DNA from: a virus
Length of the DNA: 64,000 bases
Virus record (IMG/VR): IMGVR_UViG_3300010158_000027
Location: 62,001-126,000 of that record
Strand: one strand, 5' to 3'
The notes beneath the pieces were generated by a model. The model saw nothing but the letters and a program-made list of their open reading frames with translations, searched no databases and was not told the DNA's origin. Of this stretch, positions 54,257 to 62,844 are shown piece by piece. Made by a program: the position numbers and the translations under genes. Each line of letters opens with the position of its first letter. The first letter of the stretch is position 1.

Positions 54257-55732
54257 ATGGCAACATTCATAACATCCAAATCAGTTGGACAAACAATCAA
54301 CATTTGGGTTCAAACATCAACTGGATTTTGGAAATATAATCACGATGGAAGTGATTCAAGTGTATTTGACCAAGATGATGGTTGGGCAAACAATATACCA
54401 GTTATAAACGCAAACGGTGAATTCACAATTATATCATGTTTATCTGATGGTACAGTTAGTGGAGATATAACTCAGTTGAATTTAGAAAATAACCAATTAA
54501 CATCATTTGACGGAACTGGTTTAGAGAGTTTAACTAATTTATATTTACCTAGTAATCAATTAACATCATTGGATGGATTTATTTTTCCAACAAGTTTAAC
54601 TACTTTTATTTTAGCAAATAACCTCTTTACATCATTTGATGGAACTGGATTAAGTGGTCTACGTCTTTTGAATTTAACTGATAACCAATTAACATCATTT
54701 GACGGAACTGGTTTAACAAGTTTATTTGAGTTGTATTTAGAAAATAACCAATTAACATCAATTGATGTGACTGGTTTATCTAGTTTACTACGTTTGCGTT
54801 TACAAAATAACCAATTCACATCAATTGATGTGACTGGTTTATCTAGTTTAGTCGGTTTGAATTTAAATCAGAACCAATTAACATCATTTGATGGAACTGG
54901 TTTATCTAGTTTACTTGAATTGAGTTTAGATAATAACCAATTCACATCAATTGATGTGACTGGTTTATCTAGTTTAACTTGGTTGGGTTTACAACAAAAC
55001 CAATTAACATCATTTGATGGAACTGGTTTATCCGGTTTACTTCAATTATATTTATCTAGTAACCTTTTAACTTCATTTGATGGAACTGAGTTAGTGAGTT
55101 TAACACGATTGGGGTTAAGTATTAACCAATTAACATCATTTGACGGAACTGGTTTAGTGAGTTTAACTTGGTTAGACTTAAATAGTAACCAATTAACATC
55201 ATTTGATGGGACAGATTTAACAAATTTAACTGAGTTGTCTTTAGGTGTTAACCAATTAACATCATTAGATGGGTTTATTTTACCAACAAGTTTAATTAAT
55301 TTGGATTTAAACAATAACCAATTAACATCATTTGATGGTAATGGACTATCTAGTTTACATGTTTTAAATATTAATAGCAACCAATTAACATCATTTGACG
55401 GAACTGGTTTAGTGAGTTTAACTCAATTGTATTTATCTAATAACCTTTTAACATCACTTGATGTTACTGATTTAGTGAGTTTAGTTGGTTTGTATTTAAC
55501 TGATCTTAAAATAGGTAGTAATCCAATTACACCGTTATCAAACAATCAAATCATACATCAACTTAACCAACATAATGTACAATATGGTCAATTTTATTCA
55601 AATGGTGGTAGAACATCTGCAGGCGATGCTGATTATGATAACTTAGTAAGTTTAGGTTGGAATTTCTATGGTTTAGATTTAATCATTGTTGGAAGTGGTA
55701 AACTAAGAGTAAAAGGTGTAACAACTATTTAA
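54257..55732 (+). CDS. leucine-rich-repeat protein, 16 repeats
   Basis: 491 residues. Residues 1-75 form an N-terminal module (MATFITSKSVGQTINIWVQ, TGFWKYNHDGSDSSV). About 16 tandem 21-residue leucine-rich repeats follow, of the type NQLTSFDGTGLSSLTELYL, with two PTSL-type variants. The last 80 residues include a second module (SAGDADYDNLVSLGWNFYG) and end GLDLIIVGSGKLRVKGVTTI. No signal peptide. LRR solenoids bind proteins or glycans, so with the fibre gene upstream this is a candidate receptor-binding or virion-decorating protein. Confidence 0.85.
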   Translation: MATFITSKSVGQTINIWVQTSTGFWKYNHDGSDSSVFDQDDGWANNIPVINANGEFTIISCLSDGTVSGDITQLNLENNQLTSFDGTGLESLTNLYLPSNQLTSLDGFIFPTSLTTFILANNLFTSFDGTGLSGLRLLNLTDNQLTSFDGTGLTSLFELYLENNQLTSIDVTGLSSLLRLRLQNNQFTSIDVTGLSSLVGLNLNQNQLTSFDGTGLSSLLELSLDNNQFTSIDVTGLSSLTWLGLQQNQLTSFDGTGLSGLLQLYLSSNLLTSFDGTELVSLTRLGLSINQLTSFDGTGLVSLTWLDLNSNQLTSFDGTDLTNLTELSLGVNQLTSLDGFILPTSLINLDLNNNQLTSFDGNGLSSLHVLNINSNQLTSFDGTGLVSLTQLYLSNNLLTSLDVTDLVSLVGLYLTDLKIGSNPITPLSNNQIIHQLNQHNVQYGQFYSNGGRTSAGDADYDNLVSLGWNFYGLDLIIVGSGKLRVKGVTTI

Positions 55733-55763
55733 AATAAACAATTAAAAATTAAATAAAAAAATT
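55733..55763 (+). promoter_or_regulatory. A/T-only leader (repeat 3 of 3)
   Basis: AATAAACAATTAAAAATTAA followed by ATAAAAAAATT before ATG 55764; near-copy of the leaders at 53777 and 54226. Confidence 0.5.
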
Positions 55764-56660
55764 ATGGCAACATTCATAACATCCAAAGCAGTTGGAGAAT
55801 CAATCAACATTTATGTTCAAACATCAACTGGATTTTGGAAATATAATCACGATGGAAGTGATTCAAGTGTAAAGGCAAATGGTTGGGTAGAATATATACC
55901 AGTAGCGAACATAAACGGTGAATTCACAATCATTTCATGTGATTCAGATGGTACAGTTAGTGGTGATATAACTAATTTACATTTAAATGATAACCAATTA
56001 ACATCATTTGACGGAACTGGTTTATCTAGTTTAAATATTTTGAATTTAAATAGTAACCAACTAACATCATTTGACGGAACTGGTTTATCTAGTTTAACTG
56101 ATTTGAATTTATATAATAACCCATTAACATCATTTGATGGAACTGGTTTATCTAGTTTAACTGAGTTGAATTTACGTAATAACCAATTAACATCATTTGA
56201 CGGAACTGGTTTATCCAGTTTAACTACTTTGAATTTAAGTGGACCTAGAGGTGGTGGTGGGACACTAACCTCAGTTAGTAACCTTCCATCAAGTTTAATT
56301 AATTTAAATTTACAAAGTAACCAATTAACATCATTTGATGGAACTGGTTTATCTAGTTTAACTCATTTATATTTATCTAGTAACCAATTAACATCATTTG
56401 ACGGAACTGGTTTATCTAGTTTAACTTATTTGTATTTATTTGGTAATCCAATAAACCAATCATCCGTAAACAATCAAATCCTAAATCAACTTAATCAAAA
56501 TGGATTATCTGGTGGTTATTTTGAATCTAACAATGGTAGAACATCGGCAAGTAACACTGATTATGATAACTTAATAAGTTTAGGTTGGAGTTTTAATGGT
56601 TTAGATTTAATCATTGTTGGAAGTGGTAAACTAAGAGTTAAAGGTGTAACAACTATTTAA
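55764..56660 (+). CDS. leucine-rich-repeat protein, shorter paralogue
   Basis: 298 residues, tandem paralogue of the preceding gene. The N-terminal module (MATFITSKAVGESINIYVQ, TGFWKYNHDGSDSSV) and the C-terminal GLDLIIVGSGKLRVKGVTTI are almost the same as in its neighbour. Only about seven repeats are present, one interrupted by SGPRGGGGTLTSVSNLPSS. The repeats are much more uniform (NQLTSFDGTGLSSLT), which suggests recent copying or gene conversion. Followed by a terminator. Confidence 0.85.
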   Translation: MATFITSKAVGESINIYVQTSTGFWKYNHDGSDSSVKANGWVEYIPVANINGEFTIISCDSDGTVSGDITNLHLNDNQLTSFDGTGLSSLNILNLNSNQLTSFDGTGLSSLTDLNLYNNPLTSFDGTGLSSLTELNLRNNQLTSFDGTGLSSLTTLNLSGPRGGGGTLTSVSNLPSSLINLNLQSNQLTSFDGTGLSSLTHLYLSSNQLTSFDGTGLSSLTYLYLFGNPINQSSVNNQILNQLNQNGLSGGYFESNNGRTSASNTDYDNLISLGWSFNGLDLIIVGSGKLRVKGVTTI

Positions 56661-56689
56661 AATAAATACTCAAATTAACACAACAAAAG

Positions 56690-56716
56690 AAGGGACTCAA
56701 ATCGAGTCCCTTTTTT
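56690..56716. terminator. terminator between the LRR gene and the convergent gene
   Basis: AAGGGACTC / GAGTCCCTT, 9-bp stem with AAATC loop (56690-56712), followed by TTTTTT on the plus strand. The minus strand also has a T-rich run, so it may serve both directions. Confidence 0.88.
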
Positions 56717-56735
56717 ATATTATAAAAATCATATT

Positions 56736-57935
56736 TCATTTTAAGTTTTTATACAAATTTGTTTTCGGATTATATTCCAAACCATCATTACCCCCATTAA
56801 ACAAGTTATGAATTAATTTATCATATGTTTTAACCAATTTCATATTATCCGCATGATATCTCATCAATACCTTATCGTTACGTTCATTATACGAGTCAAT
56901 ATTCTTATCATGCTCAGTTAATATGTAATCCAATTGTTTAGCACCATCAACGGTATCTGAACCTTCATAGTAATAACCCAAATCTTTACACATCGGAGCG
57001 TTATGTAATACTGGATATCCCATATACGCAGCATCCAAATAAATGTAATTTAATGGATTTAATATTTGATGACAGATTAATACGTCAATATGTTGGGTTA
57101 ATATAAATGCTGTTTGATATCTACTTTCGGATGTTATTTTATTGTCTTTAAATAAATCAAAAGTCCTAATCATTCCCATGAACTCCTTGTGTTTAGCAAC
57201 TTTCTCGGAATTGGTTAACATTAATTTATCTATATGTTCTTTACCTATATCTCCACGATACGATTCTTCGGCAATCATTGCTGGTATAAGACAAAATTTA
57301 ACCATGTTAAGGTTCGGTTCCATCACACCCAATCGTTTCTTTTCTTTACCGATGTTGTATCGATAATCTTTTTTAAATGAACCCTTTTTAAATCCTTTTT
57401 CAATATCAACAAGAGCCTCTAGTAGATATTGGTGATGCCATATGAAAGGGACGATAAACGCTTTAGACCGATATAGTGTATGATAATAACCACAATTAGT
57501 TTCATGTTGTTGAGGTATATACCATATTTCATCATATGCTTCATCGAATTGATAAACTTTTTTCTCATCTTCTTTAAACAGGATGTTTTCAGCACTTAGA
57601 ATATAATTGTTACCACATTTGTATGCAATTATTTTTTTATTCGGTTTTGATTTAAACTTCTCAATTTCAGATTTATTAATCTGAGCTCCCATAACGATTA
57701 ACAAATCCATGTCTTCGTAATGGTCTTTAAAGTTGCAAATGTTAACATCGGTTAAATAACTTGGTTTAGTCGACCAATCAACATCGATTGTGTTTAATAA
57801 AGTTATTTCATATTTCTCATTCGAGTTTTTTAACAACTTAGTTAACATCAATATGTTTTGTTTAATTCCGTTTGTCCAAATCGACTCTTTATTATCTTTT
57901 AGACCGAGTGTAATTCCAATTTTTAAATTTTTCAT
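56736..57935 (-). CDS. DUF2827-type glycosyltransferase-like protein
   Basis: 399 residues. KIGITLGLKDNKESIWTNGIKQNILMLTKLL at the N-terminus and MDLLIVMGAQINKSEI, then HIDVLICHQILNPLNYIYLDAAYMGYPVLHNAP in the donor-domain position, agree with the DUF2827 family of GT-B-like proteins as I remember it. It is an isolated member of the sugar-transfer set of this phage, next to the fibre genes. It overlaps the J-domain gene by 4 nt. Confidence 0.75.
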   Translation of the reverse strand: MKNLKIGITLGLKDNKESIWTNGIKQNILMLTKLLKNSNEKYEITLLNTIDVDWSTKPSYLTDVNICNFKDHYEDMDLLIVMGAQINKSEIEKFKSKPNKKIIAYKCGNNYILSAENILFKEDEKKVYQFDEAYDEIWYIPQQHETNCGYYHTLYRSKAFIVPFIWHHQYLLEALVDIEKGFKKGSFKKDYRYNIGKEKKRLGVMEPNLNMVKFCLIPAMIAEESYRGDIGKEHIDKLMLTNSEKVAKHKEFMGMIRTFDLFKDNKITSESRYQTAFILTQHIDVLICHQILNPLNYIYLDAAYMGYPVLHNAPMCKDLGYYYEGSDTVDGAKQLDYILTEHDKNIDSYNERNDKVLMRYHADNMKLVKTYDKLIHNLFNGGNDGLEYNPKTNLYKNLK

Positions 57936-58507
57936 TTTGTTATATTTACGTGTTTGTTTATAAATTTTAATACTACTTCATCTTTTATTTCTTGCGTCGG
58001 AGCATGTACCCACAACCATAGAAATGATGTCTCTAAGTCCGACATCTCTTTTCGTTTTAATAAAATAACCTCCATTATGTTTTCCACATCTTCACCTTCC
58101 AATTCGACATCGATATTTAACTCAACACATATCATATATAACTCAAGTAGGTTGTTATCTGCATATGATTCCTTGGCTTTAATATATGTGTCTAACATTT
58201 CTTCAGAATCTATTTTATCAGGATGCGTAACTTTTACGATGTCCCTATAGATTTTTTTCATCTTACGTTTGGTGTGATCATTGACGTTTTTAATTTTGGG
58301 TTCCTTTTCTACCTTATCTTTAGGTTCGGTAGGTATTTCAGGTTCAGGTGACGACACACCCAACTCTTTTTTCTTATCCTCTATCGATTTTAAAAACTCA
58401 CTACGGTTATCTCCAATCACTTCTCTTTTATATTCGTCATCAATCAACAAGAAATTATATTCCTGTAGTAGTTTTTTAATCTCTAATTTTTTTATTTTAT
58501 CACTCAT
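57932..58507 (-). CDS. J-domain-like (DnaJ-like) protein
   Basis: 191 residues. KRKMKKIYRDIVKVTHPDKID (about 81-101) carries the diagnostic HPD tripeptide after a basic helix II, followed by a helix III with YIKAKESYADNN. The N-terminal 80 residues are charged with a Pro/Glu linker. J-domains stimulate Hsp70 (DnaK). The phage copy might recruit host DnaK for assembly of its long fibres or for replication; that is inference. It is first in a two-gene leftward operon. Confidence 0.75.
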   Translation of the reverse strand: MSDKIKKLEIKKLLQEYNFLLIDDEYKREVIGDNRSEFLKSIEDKKKELGVSSPEPEIPTEPKDKVEKEPKIKNVNDHTKRKMKKIYRDIVKVTHPDKIDSEEMLDTYIKAKESYADNNLLELYMICVELNIDVELEGEDVENIMEVILLKRKEMSDLETSFLWLWVHAPTQEIKDEVVLKFINKHVNITK

Positions 58508-58543
58508 CCACCAATGGTGTTTTTAAATTTATCGTCCTGATAC

Positions 58544-58574
58544 TATAAATATTAGAGATAGCCGGATATTTATA
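58544..58574. promoter_or_regulatory. divergent pair of late promoter boxes
   Basis: Minus strand: TATTTATAGTA (box at 58544-58551), 36 nt from ATG 58507. Plus strand: TATTTATAGTAAAAA (box at 58567-58574), 13 nt from ATG 58588. Each box is read toward its own gene. Confidence 0.6.
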
Positions 58575-58587
58575 GTAAAAAGGTGTT

Positions 58588-58779
58588 ATGAAAGTATTAT
58601 TACATATATTCCATTTGGTTCCGATTATCGGGCTTGGAATTTTAGGGTTTCTTTATCCAGGGTGGTATCAAGATGGTTACTTAAACGACTGGTACCCTAG
58701 AATTGGGGCGTTCGTATCGATTTACGGTGGGTTTATCGGATCATTAATATGGTATATACAAAATTTCAAGAACTTATGA
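58588..58779 (+). CDS. small membrane protein
   Basis: 63 residues with two hydrophobic segments, LLHIFHLVPIIGLGILGFLY and AFVSIYGGFIGSLIWYI, separated by a short polar loop. No family recognised. A purine-rich AAAAAGG precedes the ATG. It overlaps the next gene's start (ATGA at 58776-58779). Confidence 0.65.
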   Translation: MKVLLHIFHLVPIIGLGILGFLYPGWYQDGYLNDWYPRIGAFVSIYGGFIGSLIWYIQNFKNL

Positions 58780-59162
58780 TGGTGTTTATCGGATTGTTTT
58801 GTTTCATATTGGCTGGTGTTTTTGAAGGAATAATGGATACATTACAATTTCACTTTTCTAGTTCGTCGTTTTTTCATTTTAAAAATAAACTTTTTTGGAA
58901 TCCAGAGATTTCTTGGAAAAATAAATATAAAGATGGTGACCCAATGGGTGGACCTAAATTCCCGTTCTCAACGAATCTATTAGTGGGGATTACCGATGGA
59001 TGGCATCTATTTAAATTGTTAAGGACATTTTTTATCTTCGCTGGAGTATTTTTTATTTTTATCCCCTGTCAAACAACAATGATATGTTTAATGTATGTAT
59101 TTATATCTAGAATATTATACGGAGCGGCATTTAGTTTATCTTACGATTATTTATTTAAATAA
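58776..59162 (+). CDS. membrane protein, unknown
   Basis: 128 residues from the ATG overlapping the previous stop. Hydrophobic segments: MMVFIGLFCFILAGVFEGIM at the start, FFIFAGVFFIFIPC and a C-terminal MYVFISRILYGAAF. The polar middle has DPMGGPKFPFSTN. Translationally coupled to the 63-residue membrane gene, so the two may act together. A longer frame from 58749 would overlap the upstream gene and is less likely. Confidence 0.65.
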   Translation: MMVFIGLFCFILAGVFEGIMDTLQFHFSSSSFFHFKNKLFWNPEISWKNKYKDGDPMGGPKFPFSTNLLVGITDGWHLFKLLRTFFIFAGVFFIFIPCQTTMICLMYVFISRILYGAAFSLSYDYLFK

Positions 59163-59166
59163 CATT

Positions 59167-59520
59167 ATGGAATTTTTTATAGCAAAGGACTCATCATTAC
59201 CCATTTTAAAAATGGATGTTGTTAAAGACGGTAGAACTGACTCGTCAAAAAACTTCTATGACAGTATGGTGAATTCAAAAGTTAGGTTTTCAATGAAAAA
59301 CGAAGAAAACGGAATACAAAAAATCTTCATGCAAGACGCCATTTTTGTTCGAAAAACAAAATCGAACCCCGATTCCAATAATGAATATTATGTGGTGTAT
59401 AAATGGAAAAATAGGGACACCAAAACAAAAGGTAGATACATCGGTGAGTTTTTGGTGGTATTAGAAAGTGGTGAGTTAATTTCACCCATCCGAGAGAATC
59501 TTTACATAAATATTGTTTGA
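59167..59520 (+). CDS. hypothetical small virion-type protein
   Basis: 117 residues starting MEFFIAKDSSLPILKMDVV. The pattern FFIAK-S-LP-LKM, SMKNEENGIQKI, then YVVYKWKNRDTKTKGRYIGEF and LISPIRENLYINI resembles small immunoglobulin-like phage proteins that I have seen in marine T4-like phages and BppU-like baseplate domains. Function unknown. The start at 59167 is preferred to one at 59095 that overlaps the membrane gene. Confidence 0.65.
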   Translation: MEFFIAKDSSLPILKMDVVKDGRTDSSKNFYDSMVNSKVRFSMKNEENGIQKIFMQDAIFVRKTKSNPDSNNEYYVVYKWKNRDTKTKGRYIGEFLVVLESGELISPIRENLYINIV

Positions 59521-59548
59521 CAAGTGTAATTTTTACATGTATATTTAA
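59517..59548 (+). promoter_or_regulatory. early promoter upstream of DNA polymerase
   Basis: TTGACA (59517-59522), 17 nt, TATATTTAA (59540-59548). Same layout as at 7052-7083. The -35-like element overlaps the stop codon of the preceding gene. Confidence 0.65.
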
Positions 59549-59560
59549 GACGAAGGTAAA

Positions 59561-59578
59561 TGTCACCCTTATGTGACA
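59561..59578 (+). promoter_or_regulatory. hairpin at the polymerase translation start region
   Basis: TGTCAC-CCTTAT-GTGACA: a 6-bp stem with a 6-nt loop, located 13 nt after the -10-like element and so near the 5' end of the polymerase mRNA. It encloses the possible GTG start at 59573 and lies 30 nt before ATG 59609. Possibly a translational operator. Confidence 0.45.
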
Positions 59579-59608
59579 GCTAATACACCAAACTTAAAAA
59601 ATACGAAT

Positions 59609-62509
59609 ATGGTTGAGCAAGAAGAAATTGTAAGCTTTTTACATGGCGAAGACGATGAAAAATACATTGTCGCATTAGAATACGATTATAGATCGGATAA
59701 AATATTTAAAGTAATCCAAGACCCAATCAAGGGTAAGCTTTTGAGAATGGACACGTTTACCCCATTCGCATGGGTTGGCGATTTAAAAGAGAAAAACTTT
59801 TATAAGGGTAGCAAGGAATTCCAAAAAAAGGCAATGTCTGAAAACGGCATCATCATAGAAAAATTATTGGATCACGGAGACGAAAGACTAAAAAATGGAT
59901 TAACGTTTTTAGTAAAAACCACAAAATCATATTCAAATCTTGTAAACTTTTTTAAAGGTGGAGGTTTAGATCCGTGGGATAGAGAGAATTCAGACGCAAT
60001 TACAATACTATCTCCTGTTGAACAATACCTAATACAAAAAAATAAAAGACTTTTTAAAGGGTTCGATGAGTATGATGAAATACATAGATTCGTATTCGAT
60101 ATTGAAACCACAGGGTTAGATCCAAAAACAAGCAAGATGTTTTTAATTGGGATGAAAGACAATCGTGGTTTTATAAAATTGTTGTCGGCACAAAATGAAG
60201 AGGAGGAAAGACAAATGATTATCGAATTTTTTGAGACTATCGATAAACTAAAACCTTCACTTGTGGGTGGGTACAACTCGGCATTTTTCGATTTCCCATA
60301 CATTCTAAAACGTGCGGAAATATTAAAACTAAACATTAAAAAAATCGCAAAGACTTTAAACCCTGACTACTCTTTAAAACAAAAAGATGGGATGTTAAAG
60401 TTGGCAAATGAAATGGAACCATACGTTCAAACACAAATGTGGGGTTACAACATTATCGATATTGCTCACGCAGTTCGTAGAGCACAAGCAATCAATTCAG
60501 ACATTAAAAGTTGGTCGTTAAAGTACATCACCAAGTTTATTGAAGCAGAAAGAGAGAATCGTGTGTATGTGGATGGAGATAAGATTGGTAAAATTTATTT
60601 TGACAATGAAGAGTATTGGATGAATAAAGAAAACGGTAACTACAAAAAAGTTGGGTTTAACGAAAAAATAGATGACATTTGTTCAAGAAGAGATGACATT
60701 TACACCAAAACAACTGGATCAAAAATCATTGAGGGGTATCTCGACGACGATTTATATGAAACTATGGTTGTTGATGAACAGTTTAATCAAGCGAACTTTT
60801 TGCTTTCAAAATTAGTACCCACAACCTATGAACGATTATCAACAATGGGTACGGCAACGTTATGGAAGATGATTATGTGTGCTTGGTCGTATAAAAACAA
60901 TTTGGCGCTACCGAGAAAAAAAGAGAAACGTAAATTCACGGGGGGACTTTCTCGTTTGGTTCAGGTTGGGTATTCGAGAAACGTTTTAAAGCTCGATTAC
61001 TCGTCACTTTACCCATCAATCCAATTGGTTCACGATATATTTCCAGCATGTGATGTAACGGGGGCGATGAAAAGTATGTTAAAGTATTTCCGTGATACTC
61101 GTATTAAATACAAAAACTTGGCTGAAGAGTATAAAACAATAGACATGAAGGCGTCCATTTCGTACAATAGAAAGCAATTACCAATTAAAATATTTATCAA
61201 CGCATTTTTTGGTTCGTTGTCAGCTCCACATGTATTTCCGTGGGGGGATATCGATATGGGTGAACAAATCACATGTACGGGTAGACAATATCTTCGTCAG
61301 ATGATTATGTACTTTACGAATCGGGGGTATGTTCCATTGGTAATGGATACGGATGGTGTGAATTTTGAAACTCCACCAGATAGAGAATCATACACATATG
61401 TAGGGAAGGGACTAAACGAATTGGTGGTTGAGGGTAAAGAGTATACGGGTTCGGCAGCTGACGTTGCGGAATATAATGACTTGTTTATGAGAGATGAAAT
61501 GGGGCTCGATATCGACGGTGTGTGGCCGGCAACCATTAACGTGGCACGTAAAAACTACGCATTACTTACTGACAAGGGTAAAGTAAAACTTACAGGTAAC
61601 TCCATTAAATCTAAAAAACTTCAAACCTATGTTGCGGAATTTTTGGATAAAGGACTTAGAATGTTACTCGACGGTAAGGGTGGTGAATTTTTAGATTTTT
61701 ACTACGAGTACGTTAGTAAAATCTACAATAAAGAAATCCCACTATCTAAGATGGCAAACAAGGCGAGAGTAAAACAATCTGTTAGTGATTATAAAATTCA
61801 CGTCACAAAAACGACAAGATCTGGAAGTTTAATGTCAAGACAAGCTCACATGGAACTTTTAATTAATTTAGGTAAAAATCCTGGTTTAGGGGATACCATC
61901 TTTTATGTTAACAACGGTGAAAAAAAATCACATGGTGATGTGCAAAGAAAGACGACTAAAATGACTAAAAAACAAATAGACGACTACATGACTATTCACG
62001 GAGCGGTTCCTGTGGGAATGTTATCAAAAAGTGAAATTATTTTAAATTGTTATTTGATTGATGAAAAAGAAATAGAAAACAATCCCGACTTATTGGGGGA
62101 TTATAACGTACCAAGATATTTGGCAGCATTTAATAAAAGGATCGAACCATTACTTGTAGTTTATTCTCCTGAAATAAGAAAGGACATTTTAATTGAGGAT
62201 CCAAAAGACCAACCGATATTCACTAAATCACAAACTGAATTAGGTAGAGGATTCCCAATGAAAGAAAAAGATCAGGACATGATAGATGAGGTATTAACTT
62301 TATCGGACATGGAGATTAATTTTTGGCAAACTGTCGGAATCGATCCTTATTATATGTATATAGATGATACCATCAACTTAGTCGATATTGGGAGGGTTAA
62401 CCATAATAGAGAATTAATGAATAAGGTGACTAAAGTTGCGAAGGTAGATTCCGACGAATATTATGAGTTCGACGTAGATGGGGATTTAATTTCTTTAATA
62501 CACGATTAA
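59609..62509 (+). CDS. gp43: family B DNA polymerase (T4 gp43-like)
   Basis: 966 residues from ATG 59609; a GTG at 59573 would add 12 residues. It is the replicative polymerase with proofreading. ExoI is VFDIETTGL (about 162-170) and ExoII is GGYNSAFFDFPYI (about 219). The polymerase motifs are A LKLDYSSLYPSI (about 459), B KIFINAFFGSLSAP (about 527) and C MDTDGVNFE (about 578, with catalytic DTD). All catalytic acidic residues are present and no intein or split is seen. Its own early-type promoter and a hairpin lie upstream. Confidence 0.96.
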   Translation: MVEQEEIVSFLHGEDDEKYIVALEYDYRSDKIFKVIQDPIKGKLLRMDTFTPFAWVGDLKEKNFYKGSKEFQKKAMSENGIIIEKLLDHGDERLKNGLTFLVKTTKSYSNLVNFFKGGGLDPWDRENSDAITILSPVEQYLIQKNKRLFKGFDEYDEIHRFVFDIETTGLDPKTSKMFLIGMKDNRGFIKLLSAQNEEEERQMIIEFFETIDKLKPSLVGGYNSAFFDFPYILKRAEILKLNIKKIAKTLNPDYSLKQKDGMLKLANEMEPYVQTQMWGYNIIDIAHAVRRAQAINSDIKSWSLKYITKFIEAERENRVYVDGDKIGKIYFDNEEYWMNKENGNYKKVGFNEKIDDICSRRDDIYTKTTGSKIIEGYLDDDLYETMVVDEQFNQANFLLSKLVPTTYERLSTMGTATLWKMIMCAWSYKNNLALPRKKEKRKFTGGLSRLVQVGYSRNVLKLDYSSLYPSIQLVHDIFPACDVTGAMKSMLKYFRDTRIKYKNLAEEYKTIDMKASISYNRKQLPIKIFINAFFGSLSAPHVFPWGDIDMGEQITCTGRQYLRQMIMYFTNRGYVPLVMDTDGVNFETPPDRESYTYVGKGLNELVVEGKEYTGSAADVAEYNDLFMRDEMGLDIDGVWPATINVARKNYALLTDKGKVKLTGNSIKSKKLQTYVAEFLDKGLRMLLDGKGGEFLDFYYEYVSKIYNKEIPLSKMANKARVKQSVSDYKIHVTKTTRSGSLMSRQAHMELLINLGKNPGLGDTIFYVNNGEKKSHGDVQRKTTKMTKKQIDDYMTIHGAVPVGMLSKSEIILNCYLIDEKEIENNPDLLGDYNVPRYLAAFNKRIEPLLVVYSPEIRKDILIEDPKDQPIFTKSQTELGRGFPMKEKDQDMIDEVLTLSDMEINFWQTVGIDPYYMYIDDTINLVDIGRVNHNRELMNKVTKVAKVDSDEYYEFDVDGDLISLIHD

Positions 62510-62838
62510 GAGTCCTTCATACCATCAGAAGAAAGTATATACCAAAAGGATCCTATGAACATAAATTCAACACAGGATCCTTTTGTTAATTCTACCTCAT
62601 TAAATTCCTCATCTATTAATTCCTTTGATTTAACTAAAACGTTTGTTAATGCTTTAATTACTATGTGATCGGTACTTGTTGAGTCCAAATAGATAGTACA
62701 ATTGTCAATACCCTTAATAATTAACGCATATTCGCCGTTAGTAGTATACGACTCATTAGTTACAATTGCGGATTCAGAGGTTTCAACCTCATGCCCGTTA
62801 ATGATCCTTTTAGATGGGATTGATCTAAATATTGCCAT
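62506..62838 (-). CDS. small phage protein, unknown
   Basis: 110 residues, beta-rich: MAIFRSIPSKRIINGHEVE, YALIIKGIDNCTIYLDSTSTDHIVIKAL, GSCVEFMFIGSFWYILSSDG. The layout (repeated strands ending FWYI-S) resembles small capsid-decoration or beta-barrel virion proteins, without certainty. Its stop overlaps the polymerase stop by 4 nt. It starts 6 nt after the neck-like gene. Confidence 0.65.
   Translation of the reverse strand: MAIFRSIPSKRIINGHEVETSESAIVTNESYTTNGEYALIIKGIDNCTIYLDSTSTDHIVIKALTNVLVKSKELIDEEFNEVELTKGSCVEFMFIGSFWYILSSDGMKDS
62543..62585 (+). terminator. candidate terminator for polymerase inside the antisense gene
   Basis: A perfect 11-bp inverted repeat CAAAAGGATCC / GGATCCTTTTG (62543-62553, 62575-62585) with a 21-nt loop, 34 nt after the polymerase stop. 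The T-run is part of the stem and continues TTAATT. It lies within the coding part of the convergent 62506-62838 gene. Confidence 0.5.
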
Positions 62839-62844
62839 AAAAAG

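Noticed and set aside
54490-56430. Tandem 63-nt DNA repeats as a non-coding satellite
   Set aside because: Fully explained by the 21-residue leucine-rich repeats of the two coding genes.
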